A stretch of 50,215 bases of DNA, from positions 1 to 50,215 of the IMG/VR virus record IMGVR_UViG_3300027784_000677; one strand, given 5' to 3'. Shown here piece by piece: positions 39,678-48,428 of the stretch. Every line of letters begins with the position of its first letter. The stretch's first letter is position 1. Made by a program: the position numbers and the translations under genes. The stretch is from a virus. The notes beneath the pieces were generated by a model. It had not been told where the DNA came from. It saw only the letters and a program-made list of their open reading frames with translations, and did not search any database.

Positions 39678-40703
39678 TTACTGCCCTGGCTTATCCTTAT
39701 CGATGTAGGCAGTCACGCCAGCATTTTCGTCCTCGTAGTGGGCATCTGCCTCGATGGTGAGGACGAAGTCGGTTCTCCTCGCCTTAGGAACTCTCTCAGG
39801 CTCGATGGTTACCTCGTGGAACACACCCCATACGAGGTTATCGGGATTCTGAAGCATCGCGATGCGCCCAGGGCCTTCGCCGCCAAGTTCATCAGTGTCC
39901 TTAGCGCGCTCGATTAGCGGGCAGTATACTACAGGGATACCCTTGTAGCGGAACTGCGCGTCCTCGGTCTGCGCGTTGTCACCCAGTGCGGTTCCTCTGG
40001 CCTTAAGCAGGTTCCTGTATGCGTCCTCCGTCTCGAAGTCCACGTAGTATCTCCACTCAGACCTGTTCTGTAGGAACTGAGCAGGCAGGGCCTTCAGCAT
40101 TGCCTGGAACATGTTCTCGGGCCAATCCTTGTCACTCGGGTCGAACTCACCATTGCTACCACCATACACCTTATTAGCCGCCAGCTCAGCCCAACCATCA
40201 GTCAGGGACAGAACGTCGTCCTCACCGTGGCTGATGTCGGTGTCCGCCAAGATAGCGAACTCCTCGAAGTCACGGCCCGCGGCCTCGCCGAACAGATCCA
40301 CCAAGGTGTCCTCGAACCCTTCCCGCTCGATGTTACGACGCAGTGCGGTGTCCCTAAGGGAGCACACGGCCTGCATCTCGCGCGCGATGAGCTCGTTGGT
40401 GTTGAACTGCGGCTTAGCGTAGTCGCCAGAACTCAGTTCCTCATGACCTTGGGATCCGTCGGATACTGCACCTCCAGATCGAAGTATCCGACCGACGAAA
40501 CCAACGCGGTCAATGTGGGTAGTGTGACTGTTCATCCCGATGAAGCGCGCCTCATCCAGGATGGTCGTGCGGTGTTGCATCGCATGAACGAACCGATCGA
40601 ACTTCTCCTTAGCCAGGATGGATTTGTCCAGCGCCGAAGGATCTATAATATCCTTGAACGCCTGATCCAACTTAGCCAGGATATACTGGTTGCTGTTACC
40701 CAT
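39678..40703 (-). CDS. Major capsid protein (HK97 fold)
   Basis: The 341-residue protein follows the scaffold/protease gene with a one-base overlap. It has FIGMNSHTTHIDRVGFVGRI, QFNTNELIAREMQAVCSL, a helix with DLFGEAAGRDFEEFAILADT (spine-helix-like) and VVYCPLIER, in keeping with HK97-fold capsid proteins of the XkdG type. No separate delta domain is evident after the N-terminal 40 residues. ATG 40703 follows AAAGGAGTGAAGAAGTA. Confidence 0.88.
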   Translation of the reverse strand: MGNSNQYILAKLDQAFKDIIDPSALDKSILAKEKFDRFVHAMQHRTTILDEARFIGMNSHTTHIDRVGFVGRILRSGGAVSDGSQGHEELSSGDYAKPQFNTNELIAREMQAVCSLRDTALRRNIEREGFEDTLVDLFGEAAGRDFEEFAILADTDISHGEDDVLSLTDGWAELAANKVYGGSNGEFDPSDKDWPENMFQAMLKALPAQFLQNRSEWRYYVDFETEDAYRNLLKARGTALGDNAQTEDAQFRYKGIPVVYCPLIERAKDTDELGGEGPGRIAMLQNPDNLVWGVFHEVTIEPERVPKARRTDFVLTIEADAHYEDENAGVTAYIDKDKPGQ

Positions 40704-41086
40704 TACTTCTTCACTCCTTTCCTTTTTCTACCGTAGATGTCACGGTCTTCATCCACCTCAGAGCTCTTGGTAGCGCTATCACCGTCTCCGTCCTGGCCCT
40801 TAATGGCCCTGGATCCAGTGTTGCGCTTCTCGAGCTTCTCAATCCGTTTTAGGATTTCGGATTGGAGGTCTTCCCCACCAGTGTCGTCGCCGCCGTCTCC
40901 ACCATCGGTGTCTCCGCCGTCACCGTCACCAGTGTCCCCCTCTGGCTCTTCCAGGTTCGCCAGTTTGTCCTTGATGTCCCCGAGGGATTCATCAAGCTGG
41001 CTCTTCACAACTTCCTTGAGGCTATCTCCACCAATGGCTTCCTTGATGGCCTCGTCTACCATTGCCTTTACCTCTTCCTTGTTCAT
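40703..41086 (-). CDS. Nested scaffold protein (internal start)
   Basis: Within the protease gene, AAAGGAGGATGACGAG-ATG places a consensus ribosome binding site eight bases before ATG 41086, in the same frame. The 127-residue product begins MNKEEVKAMVDEAIKEAIGG and includes the coiled-coil and Asp/Gly-rich tail. This mirrors lambda C/Nu3, in which the scaffold is made in excess from an internal start. The protein product is inferred. Confidence 0.68.
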   Translation of the reverse strand: MNKEEVKAMVDEAIKEAIGGDSLKEVVKSQLDESLGDIKDKLANLEEPEGDTGDGDGGDTDGGDGGDDTGGEDLQSEILKRIEKLEKRNTGSRAIKGQDGDGDSATKSSEVDEDRDIYGRKRKGVKK

Positions 41087-42334
41087 CTCGTCATCCTCCT
41101 TTCCAAATTTATTGGCCTGCCTCTCGGCTTCGGCCTCGGCCAGCAGTTCTTTGAGCATATTACCCTCGTTGTCGTGGGCCTCCTTCAACTTCGTAAGCTT
41201 CTGGTATCTCTCCTCGGATATCCTGCGGCCAGCTTTGCTGGCCCCCGACACACCCAAGGACTGCAAGACCTTCGCGATTAGCCCCTGCGCGTCCTTCTCA
41301 GCGGGCTCATCACCCGCGGGCTCCTCTGGTGCGCTCTTTATAGCGAACCACTTAGCCTTAGGAACGCAGGGAGTGTCCACCACGGACACAAACGGTGCTA
41401 CCCAGTCATCTCCGAGGTCGCGGATCAACGTGCGCTTTAGGCTCGCGTCGAAGTCCACATCCTTATCACTCTTCATCGATGCCAGCAGGCTCTTCAGCGC
41501 CGCCCGCTTGATACCCATTACGGAGTATCCCGTGAGCTCGCCCTTCTGAACCTTATCCCAGGCATCATCATCAAGCTTGGAGCCCAGGATCCATGTCCCC
41601 TCTGGCAGAACCATCTTCTCCCCTGTCGTGATGTTCTCAACCTCACGCTCGGAGTATGTGGTATAGCTCTGAACTGGTGTCGCCACGTTGTTCAAGCTGT
41701 GTAGCAGGTCGATGTTACCATAGTCAGCAAGCCACTGGTTGGCTACCCGCTCGACCTCCTCCTTCGTGAGGATCTTCTCCCCGCGCTGGAAGTCGCGGTC
41801 GGGCTCACCTGGAACCAGAACTGCCGCGAACGCCACTTGCTCCGCATCATCTTTCATTACTATCGGGCCTGTAAGCTCGGCCCCCTTCTCCGCTCCGTCC
41901 ATGTCCAGAGCCTTCATGACCTCCTTAGCACTCATATCAGGGTTCTCCTGCATGATGCGCTTCAGGATGACCACGGCCTCGGCCTCCTTAGGCTCCCCGA
42001 ACACGATCTCCTCGTCCACTACTGCGTATGGAACCTCGTAGAGCTTCTCATTCTCGTAGTCCCGTAGGACGACCGCGTCGTTGAAGGTGTAGGCCAGACC
42101 CACCGCGAACTCGTCCTCGCGATTGAAGGCCTCACGAACTTTCTGGTGCAGGGATTCCAGCTTAGCCTCAATGGAATCGTTTACGCTTCTTGGCACTGTC
42201 TCACCTCCCTTACTGGCCCCAGGCCACTCACCCTTAGCTCGATAATGGAGCCAAGCGCAGAAGGCCTCGGGATCATCCTTGTCCTGGTTGTCAGCCACGC
42301 AGTCAGCGAAGCTATCATAACCAGCAAATGGCAT
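40703..42334 (-). CDS. XkdF-like capsid protease with scaffold tail
   Basis: The 543-residue protein starts MPFAGYDSFADCVADNQDKD, a short module that often begins such genes. Residues about 150-330 resemble the XkdF putative phage serine protease (AEQVAFAAVLVPGEPDRDFQ, YGNIDLLHSLNNVATPVQSY, TYSVMGIKR-like GYSVMGIKR, VSVVDTPCVPKAKWFAIK). The last 170 residues are helical, acidic and Gly/Asp-rich, the form of a capsid scaffold. An internal start (41086) makes the scaffold alone. It processes the procapsid. Confidence 0.82.
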   Translation of the reverse strand: MPFAGYDSFADCVADNQDKDDPEAFCAWLHYRAKGEWPGASKGGETVPRSVNDSIEAKLESLHQKVREAFNREDEFAVGLAYTFNDAVVLRDYENEKLYEVPYAVVDEEIVFGEPKEAEAVVILKRIMQENPDMSAKEVMKALDMDGAEKGAELTGPIVMKDDAEQVAFAAVLVPGEPDRDFQRGEKILTKEEVERVANQWLADYGNIDLLHSLNNVATPVQSYTTYSEREVENITTGEKMVLPEGTWILGSKLDDDAWDKVQKGELTGYSVMGIKRAALKSLLASMKSDKDVDFDASLKRTLIRDLGDDWVAPFVSVVDTPCVPKAKWFAIKSAPEEPAGDEPAEKDAQGLIAKVLQSLGVSGASKAGRRISEERYQKLTKLKEAHDNEGNMLKELLAEAEAERQANKFGKEDDEMNKEEVKAMVDEAIKEAIGGDSLKEVVKSQLDESLGDIKDKLANLEEPEGDTGDGDGGDTDGGDGGDDTGGEDLQSEILKRIEKLEKRNTGSRAIKGQDGDGDSATKSSEVDEDRDIYGRKRKGVKK

Positions 42335-42346
42335 CTACCTCACCTC

Positions 42347-42877
42347 CTACTCTGCTTCGGTGGTGAAGGAGAAGCTGTAGGTCTCCGCGAGCTTTTCCTC
42401 GAAATCGTCATCGGTTACGAAGGTGTCCTCCACAGGGATCTCGACGTAGTATGCGGTCTCGCCCTTTTCGAGGTTACCATCAAGGTCTATGGTGGCTACC
42501 TTATTGGTTATGTCAATACTGTTAATGTCATGCTCTACCTCATCATCCCCGTCCATCTTGTAGACCCTGATAGCTTCCTTGGCCGCCTCCTCATCGTCCG
42601 CGAACTCGATGTCGCGGTCGAAGGTGATCTCGATGTCCGCGTCCTCCGCTACTCCAGTGTCCTCATCCTGTGGAGAGGTTTCGCTCACTTCCAGTGGTAG
42701 AACGGTGTCCTCGTCGTGCATGCGTAGCCTGCGCAGGCTGTCATCCAGACCTGCCTCGTCAAACACTTCCTTTAGATCCTTAGCCGCGGCCTCGATCAGT
42801 TCAGCCAGCTTATCGAGGTGGCCTCCGCCCTCCCCGTGGCCGATCATGCCAGGGATCTTGTGCCTTTTGTCGGACAT
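42347..42877 (-). CDS. Head-region protein with SbsA-type Ig-like (Big_5) domain
   Basis: From ATG 42877 (GGAGGAAGGAGA upstream) about 176 residues. The N-terminal helix (HLDKLAELIEAAAKDLKEVF) is followed by a Big_5 Ig-like fold: SPQDEDTGVAEDADIEITFD, AIRVYKMDGDDEV and LAETYSFSFTTEAE. Big_5 domains occur in surface proteins and S-layer adhesins. It is probably a capsid decoration protein that extends from the head. Confidence 0.75.
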   Translation of the reverse strand: MSDKRHKIPGMIGHGEGGGHLDKLAELIEAAAKDLKEVFDEAGLDDSLRRLRMHDEDTVLPLEVSETSPQDEDTGVAEDADIEITFDRDIEFADDEEAAKEAIRVYKMDGDDEVEHDINSIDITNKVATIDLDGNLEKGETAYYVEIPVEDTFVTDDDFEEKLAETYSFSFTTEAE

Positions 42878-42950
42878 TCTCCTTCCTCCTTTCATCGTAT
42901 TATCTCACAGTTTACAGCATCCGTCTATATCGCGCCATGCCTCACCCCCT

Positions 42951-43532
42951 CTATGGTAACCAATACCAGGCCCAAAGAATTTCAATCCAGTCGATGGTCG
43001 GGTTACCCACGTTTTCAAGCTTCAGTGCGTATGTGGTGTTGGGTTTCAGTATCCACGGTATACCACTCATCGCGGCCTGCGGGACATCACGGCCTGCCAC
43101 CGCTTCCCCCGATCGGATGCGATACGGGAGGAACGTGGTAGCCTCCTCGACATTTGGATCATTTTCAGGGACTATCAATGTTAGTCCTGAGCTCTTAAGG
43201 GTATTGGTTCGGTTCAGTGCGTAGGTGTCGATCTCCTCATCGTCTCCATGCTCCGTGTGCTCTACGTCCTCATACAAGGTTACCTCCAACTTTCCCTCCG
43301 CGATCGTCACCTCGCGGGAGACTATGGTAATAGGTTTATCACCTGTCTCACCAATCACCCAACGCGTGCTACCCTGTCCCAGACCCTCAATGTCCTTAGT
43401 GGACGCGAAGCCCCTGCCAGCATTTATATGTGAGTGGAAGTCCGCGATCATCCTAACCTCTCCACTCACGGGATCGTAGGCCTCATACTGCTTCCATATG
43501 TTTCGTGCCTGGGTGGTGCTGATATCGGTCAC
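42951..43532 (-). CDS. Head-associated hypothetical protein
   Basis: A 193-residue beta-rich protein from GTG 43532. GEVRMIADFHSHINAGRGFA and VPQAAMSGIPWILKPNTTYA are its clearest segments, and the final TIDWIEILWAWYWLP is strongly aromatic. It resembles the head or tail decoration proteins found in some siphoviruses in which a shared beta-sandwich is coupled to the capsid, but I cannot name a family. Confidence 0.65.
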   Translation of the reverse strand: MTDISTTQARNIWKQYEAYDPVSGEVRMIADFHSHINAGRGFASTKDIEGLGQGSTRWVIGETGDKPITIVSREVTIAEGKLEVTLYEDVEHTEHGDDEEIDTYALNRTNTLKSSGLTLIVPENDPNVEEATTFLPYRIRSGEAVAGRDVPQAAMSGIPWILKPNTTYALKLENVGNPTIDWIEILWAWYWLP

Positions 43533-43542
43533 CTAACTCACC

Positions 43543-43677
43543 TCATTCCTCCGTGTTGTCCCTGATCTCCTCGAGCACCCCAATGGCCTCATCGAGCTTC
43601 TCCAGGATCTGGGCCGCCTTCAGGTTCAGCTGGACTATGTCCTGAACCTTAGCCTCATCGTTGTTGTTCTCACCCAT
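43543..43677 (-). CDS. 44-residue coiled-coil head-region protein
   Basis: ATG 43677 overlaps the preceding stop codon (TAATG) and AAGGAG lies ten bases upstream. The product begins MGENNNDEAKVQDIVQLNLK and continues as one amphipathic helix with heptads (AAQILEKLDEAIGVLEEIRD). It ends in the ribosome binding site region of the next gene. Function unknown. Confidence 0.65.
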   Translation of the reverse strand: MGENNNDEAKVQDIVQLNLKAAQILEKLDEAIGVLEEIRDNTEE

Positions 43678-44015
43678 TAATACTTCACTCCTTCCTCAGG
43701 TTCTGGTAGCACCTGGCTCCAGTCCAGGTCGCCGTCAATCTCCACCGCGAAGCTCCGTCCAGCCTGGACGCGCTCCTGCACCAGGTTGTTGATCCACAGG
43801 TCTGCGCTATACTTGTCCTTGCGTGCGCTCACCTCCCGAACGGAACCAATGCGAGGATCGTAGAGCCTCCTCTTGTCCTTGATCTTATCGCGGAATTTAT
43901 CCTTCTTGGCCCGCTCGGACAGCTTGTCGGTCACCAGCCTAAGCGCGCCGTCCTCCCACTTGAGAACCGCGTATGTCGACCTTCCCACCTTCAGTGTCCA
44001 AGTTACATCAGCCAC
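43677..44015 (-). CDS. Head-region hypothetical protein
   Basis: A 112-residue basic protein (GTG 44015, sharing one base with the MuF stop). WTLKVGRSTYAVLKWEDGAL forms a beta-hairpin, followed by a Lys/Asp/Arg-rich helical stretch and an acidic C-terminus. No family recognised. It may be a small capsid-associated or MuF-partner protein. Confidence 0.65.
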   Translation of the reverse strand: MADVTWTLKVGRSTYAVLKWEDGALRLVTDKLSERAKKDKFRDKIKDKRRLYDPRIGSVREVSARKDKYSADLWINNLVQERVQAGRSFAVEIDGDLDWSQVLPEPEEGVKY

Positions 44016-45640
44016 TATCTCAACCCCCTTATGAGACCCAGAATGAGTCTGAACATGTCTGGATCCCTCTCATACAGCTGTCGCCGCGTGCGCGATTCAC
44101 TCATCATCTCCACGCCCATCGATACCACCTCGTCACCAACGTCACCAAAGCCAGGGTAGACCTTGCCCATGTAGTGGTCGATGAACTTGTCTCGGTATCC
44201 CTTCTCGTCTTTGCCGCGATATATGATGGTCAGGCTCTCGCCCGCCGTCCGTCGTCGGAAGAAGGACTTCACCGTCCCCTGTATGCGGGAGTCACCCTGA
44301 TCGAGAAGGTGATGACCATACTCGTGTATCATGGCATCGCGCCGCGCGCCGTCCCAGTTGATAAGCCTCCTGCCAGGATCATAACTGGCCCGCGAACCAG
44401 GAACTATGTCGATGCCTCCCAGTGGCCCCGATTTACGGGTAAGGTCGGGATGCACCTGCTTCCTAATCCAGTCCGAGGCCTTGCTGAGCGCTCCCCTGGC
44501 CTTCTCCTTGGCCTCCTGGCTAAGTCCAAATAAATCCGCCGCGTCCTGGAATCCCTCAGGAGATACGAACTGCGGATGATCTGCGGGATCGAAGGCCGCC
44601 TCCTTGAAGAGATCGTCAACGCTCCTGCCGTGGGCCTCCTCCCACTCCAGGGCCTTCTTCATGTGCTCCTGGATCTTCTGCTCTCGCACGTCTGGATCGG
44701 TCTCCTGGGCCAGCTCATCTCTTACCTTCTGTAGCTCCTCCTCACTCATTGGGCTCTTGGTCTCCTCCTCCCTGGCTACCAGGTCGGACTCATAGAAGTA
44801 ATTTCGCCCTGGAGGAGCCATGTATCCCTCAGGCATGATGAACGGAAGCACGCGGCATCGGCAGTTGATCCACTGCTTGATATCCCCGTCGCGATCTCCA
44901 GGGAACATTAGCCCGTTGGAGAACCTGTCGCCAGTCTTTACTATCTGCCCGTGCATCTTCACGTGGTCGGCCTCGTCGTGTGGATCGTTTCCTCTAACCC
45001 GCTCGTCGTCGCCCGTCCACCATTGCTCATATTCTATACCTGCGTCCTCATTCGCGGAGTGGGAGCCCGCATTCTGCGCCCCGTTTATCTCCGTCCGCGC
45101 CACGGTTCGTAGCTCGTTCTCGGTGTAGTCATCAAGACTTTCTCGTAACCTCTCCGCGGCATCGTCTATGCCCAGGCCCTCGTCGTAGGACTGCATCAGC
45201 GATTCGTAGACCTTATCCCTACCTCGCTTGGCAATGCGCTCGGAGGTTCCCAGGGCCTGGTTACGGATCATCCTCTTAACCCTGTCATTGGTCTTGGCAA
45301 TGTCCACCGCCACTCCGTGCTTCTTAAGGTGGTTGGATGCCCTGGTGCGGCCCCACTCAGCGGATCGATTGCAGGCCGTCTCCAACGATTCCTGGATGTC
45401 TCCCTGCCGCTGTATTATGGCCTCGGTCAGCTGTCGCCTGGACATTGAGTCCACGGGAATGTTCTTCTTGCGCAGGACTTCGTTTACTACCTCGTTGAAG
45501 GCCCCGCGCATTGTCCCTTGTAGCTTGCGCGTGAGCTCAGCCTCGGCCTGCCTGACCCAGGGAGGCTGTTGCTTTATCGCGTTCATCTCCTGAATGGTTT
45601 CCTCCAGCACGTAGGCCAGATCCAAGGCTACCGAACTCAC
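44015..45640 (-). CDS. MuF head-morphogenesis protein with C-terminal metallopeptidase-like domain
   Basis: Residues about 150-270 are a phage MuF domain: LRTVARTEINGAQNAGSHSA, the WWTGDDERVRG block and QWINCRCRVLPF. After a coiled-coil linker the C-terminal 180 residues contain MIHEYGHHLLDQGD, an HExxH zincin motif at 439-443, with DEVVSMGVEMM downstream as a possible third ligand. MuF proteins with added toxin or enzyme domains are known from temperate phages of Bacillota and may be carried with the DNA. GTG 45640 follows GGAGGTGGCGATAA. Confidence 0.82.
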   Translation of the reverse strand: MSSVALDLAYVLEETIQEMNAIKQQPPWVRQAEAELTRKLQGTMRGAFNEVVNEVLRKKNIPVDSMSRRQLTEAIIQRQGDIQESLETACNRSAEWGRTRASNHLKKHGVAVDIAKTNDRVKRMIRNQALGTSERIAKRGRDKVYESLMQSYDEGLGIDDAAERLRESLDDYTENELRTVARTEINGAQNAGSHSANEDAGIEYEQWWTGDDERVRGNDPHDEADHVKMHGQIVKTGDRFSNGLMFPGDRDGDIKQWINCRCRVLPFIMPEGYMAPPGRNYFYESDLVAREEETKSPMSEEELQKVRDELAQETDPDVREQKIQEHMKKALEWEEAHGRSVDDLFKEAAFDPADHPQFVSPEGFQDAADLFGLSQEAKEKARGALSKASDWIRKQVHPDLTRKSGPLGGIDIVPGSRASYDPGRRLINWDGARRDAMIHEYGHHLLDQGDSRIQGTVKSFFRRRTAGESLTIIYRGKDEKGYRDKFIDHYMGKVYPGFGDVGDEVVSMGVEMMSESRTRRQLYERDPDMFRLILGLIRGLR

Positions 45641-47169
45641 TTATCGCCACCTCCCTTTAGGACGCGAAGCTCCTCACTGCTCATACTCTTAGTTGCGATG
45701 CTCATGAGCTTATCCTGCATGTTCTTCAGCGCATCCCTGACCTCAGCGGCCTCACTGTTGTCCATTTCCAGAGTGACTGGCTCGTTAGCCACGTAGCGCG
45801 CATCCAGTGCGGGATGATCGCCCTCCTCCAGGCCGAAGCGCTCGGAGAAGTGCTTGGCTATTTGGTTCGGGCTGATCGCGCCCATCTTGAACAGGGACTC
45901 TATCATATCCATGTCGTGCTTCTCGTCGGTGGTGTCGATCTCCGCCAGTTCCCAGTAGTAGTCCACCACGCCCAGGCCAATCTCCTCGTCCTGACCAATG
46001 ATGTGCTGGTTGAACAGGGATTCGAGAACTTCCTGCCGCGGCTCGATTATGCTCCGCTTGTAGATCTCGGTGGTCTCGTCGGCTGTGTCGCCTCCCAGGG
46101 ATCCCGTCTCAGCTATACCCATTCTATATGGAGGCACGCCGTGGGCCGCCAGCACCTCGTCGCGGTTATCCTTGCGATATAACCTGAAGCTGGCCTCCTT
46201 AGTCTCGATCGCCAGTGGCTTGAAGTCAACCTTGACCTCGTTACTGTTCTCCCCGTGTCGGGTAGGAATGGTTAGTATCAGAGTGGAGTGTGGGTTCTTC
46301 GACAGCTCCTGGAAGTGCTCCTCGATCGCGTTCTCGAGCTCACTGCGCCCGTTCTCGTCGACCTCGCCAGGATCGAAGTTCCCCGTCACGAACACCGCGT
46401 ATGCGGGAACCCCAAAGTTATCGAAGAATGTAATATTGTAGTCCCGCCTCGCCAGGTCACCGTGGATGGCTCCCAGTGCGGGAATGTGATCGGGCAGACC
46501 ATAGTAGTCCGACCGCGGAGTGTAGTTCACCAACCAGATAACCTCGGACGCGCGCCGTGCCTCGTCCAGCGCACCTGGTTCGTGCTCATCTCCTGTAAGG
46601 TAGTCAATGTCAGCTTCCACGCCAGCCATCTTGAACCAGCGCCGCTTCAGTCCTCGCACCTGGCAGGCCTTGCGCCCACCTCGGTGGATCCTCATGGTGT
46701 GCGACGGGATGTGCGTGATATTAATTGGTGGCCCGTCGTGCTGGTAGTCCTCCCTGACCAATTCCAGGGCCGCATACCCCACAGCCTCGTAGTCCAGCAT
46801 CGCCCTGTCCAGTGTAACGGACAGCGGCTGACTCAGACCGTTGAAGAAGTTCTCAACAATTTCCTGCTGTCCCTCGTCGGGCTCCTCCACCATAGGCTTT
46901 AGAACCCATCCCAGGCCCGCCACGTCCCGAGCCTTGGTCTTGCAGGCACGGTAATGATAGGTATTGATCTCCAGCACACGCGCCAGAGCCTCGGGATTGT
47001 AGAGTGGTTGCACCAGGCCGTGCTTGCCGTAGTCGTGTTCGAAACTGTCCACGGGAAGTTTTCTCGACCCTGTCTCGTCTCCGACCTTCAGTGCATAGCT
47101 GTCCAGCACGTCCTTGCGGACGAAGTCGCCCGTCTTGGTAACGTAGCCGAACGGTTTCGCATTACTCAA
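45637..47169 (-). CDS. Portal protein (PBSX type)
   Basis: The 510-residue protein has EINTYHYRACKTKARDVAGL, IPSHTMRIHRGGRKACQVRG, SDYYGLPDHIPALGAIHGD and YKRSIIEPRQEVLESLFN, the usual layout of PBSX/XkdE-type portals. The start is TTG 47169 with GGAGGT seven bases before it. It overlaps the MuF gene by four bases. It forms the dodecameric DNA entry ring of the head. Confidence 0.92.
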   Translation of the reverse strand: MSNAKPFGYVTKTGDFVRKDVLDSYALKVGDETGSRKLPVDSFEHDYGKHGLVQPLYNPEALARVLEINTYHYRACKTKARDVAGLGWVLKPMVEEPDEGQQEIVENFFNGLSQPLSVTLDRAMLDYEAVGYAALELVREDYQHDGPPINITHIPSHTMRIHRGGRKACQVRGLKRRWFKMAGVEADIDYLTGDEHEPGALDEARRASEVIWLVNYTPRSDYYGLPDHIPALGAIHGDLARRDYNITFFDNFGVPAYAVFVTGNFDPGEVDENGRSELENAIEEHFQELSKNPHSTLILTIPTRHGENSNEVKVDFKPLAIETKEASFRLYRKDNRDEVLAAHGVPPYRMGIAETGSLGGDTADETTEIYKRSIIEPRQEVLESLFNQHIIGQDEEIGLGVVDYYWELAEIDTTDEKHDMDMIESLFKMGAISPNQIAKHFSERFGLEEGDHPALDARYVANEPVTLEMDNSEAAEVRDALKNMQDKLMSIATKSMSSEELRVLKGGGDK

Positions 47170-47174
47170 TTACA

Positions 47175-48428
47175 TTACCTCCTTCCCACGCTTCTCGCGC
47201 GAATTGGCATTGGCCCCGCCTGCTGGTTGAAGTGCTCGAAGGCCCCTGACAATCCGTCCACCTGGTCGTCGTGGGCTCCCTGGTCGAACATTTCCAGCTC
47301 ATCAAGAAATTCGCGGTTCCACGGGCCTTTCACAAGTATAACATTGCCCGCCTCCGCCTGGGAGCTCACAGGGCCTGCCCTAACTCTCTTGCTCCCAGTG
47401 GGCCGCACGGATCTAAACGCATATCCGCTTAGCACCTTGCGCCGATAGTAATCGACGGTATTCTTACCTGACGCACCAGGTTCCTGCTCCATATCGATCG
47501 CGACCTCTGGCCCGTCTATCTGGGCCGTCTGCTTGACCAGGGCCTCGACCTCCCGTGGAGTTCCCCTCATGCGCCTCACATCTATGACATAATATAAACC
47601 CTCACTGGTCTGGCCCAGTTTCAGGCCAACCGTCCAGTCGGGATCTGCTCCCCTCTTCTGCTCCGTGGCCGCCAAATCCCAGTATCGAACCATCCTGATA
47701 TCGCGCGGATAGTCGTCTCGGATCGGGAACCACTCCCGCTTGAAGATGCCGCCCGACGGCCTAACCGTCCAGTCACCATCTAACAGCTGTTGCCTGGTCA
47801 CGGGATCCAGCTCCATCAATGACTGAATGTATTCCTCCCTGTCCAGGTATGGGTTGTCGTCCAGCTTCGCGGGAATGAACGTCTTATCACCTGAGACGAA
47901 CCTTCCATCAACCCATTCATGTCCGAGGCCGCCAGGGTTTGACCCCGACCGCATTCGAACTGGTATCGTGACCCCCTGGAGCCTCCTGAGCCTGGAGAAC
48001 AGATAGCGATACTGAGTCTCCGTGAACTGCGTGAGCTCGTCGAACCCAATGTATTGGAACTCCGAGGACTGGTAACGATACTTATCTCCCTCACTCTCCA
48101 GGTAACCGAAGGTCAACGTGGCCCCGCTCGGGAAGTGCCAGGTCTTTTCCTTGTCGCTCCACCGCGCGGATGTATTTGATAGCCACTCCCTCGCCCTGTC
48201 CATTAAGGCCCCTGGGAGGGATAAGTCCGCGTATGTCCGTCTCAGCAGGAGTGCGCTGTAGCCTGGAACTTCGGCATACTGCAATGCTCCCGCCAAGAGA
48301 GCCTCGGACTTACCGCCTCCCGCGGCCCCACCATATAGAGCTTCCCTATCGGGAAGGAGGAGGAACTCAGCCTGCTTAGGTGTCGGTTCTATTGGTATCC
48401 AGGGATTCTCCAAGATCGTGGCTCTCAT
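47175..48428 (-). CDS. terL: Terminase large subunit
   Basis: The ATPase has LYGGAAGGGKSEALLAG (Walker A) and EFQYIGFDELTQF (Walker B); the nuclease has VRYWDLAATE, VAIDMEQEPGASG and GAHDDQVDGLSGAFEHF, in the RNase H-fold order. It cuts and packages the genome. The start is uncertain: ATG 48428 begins just before the family-typical PTPKQAEFL; the reading also continues up to ATG 48512, which overlaps terS by 137 bases. Confidence 0.95.
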   Translation of the reverse strand: MRATILENPWIPIEPTPKQAEFLLLPDREALYGGAAGGGKSEALLAGALQYAEVPGYSALLLRRTYADLSLPGALMDRAREWLSNTSARWSDKEKTWHFPSGATLTFGYLESEGDKYRYQSSEFQYIGFDELTQFTETQYRYLFSRLRRLQGVTIPVRMRSGSNPGGLGHEWVDGRFVSGDKTFIPAKLDDNPYLDREEYIQSLMELDPVTRQQLLDGDWTVRPSGGIFKREWFPIRDDYPRDIRMVRYWDLAATEQKRGADPDWTVGLKLGQTSEGLYYVIDVRRMRGTPREVEALVKQTAQIDGPEVAIDMEQEPGASGKNTVDYYRRKVLSGYAFRSVRPTGSKRVRAGPVSSQAEAGNVILVKGPWNREFLDELEMFDQGAHDDQVDGLSGAFEHFNQQAGPMPIRARSVGRR

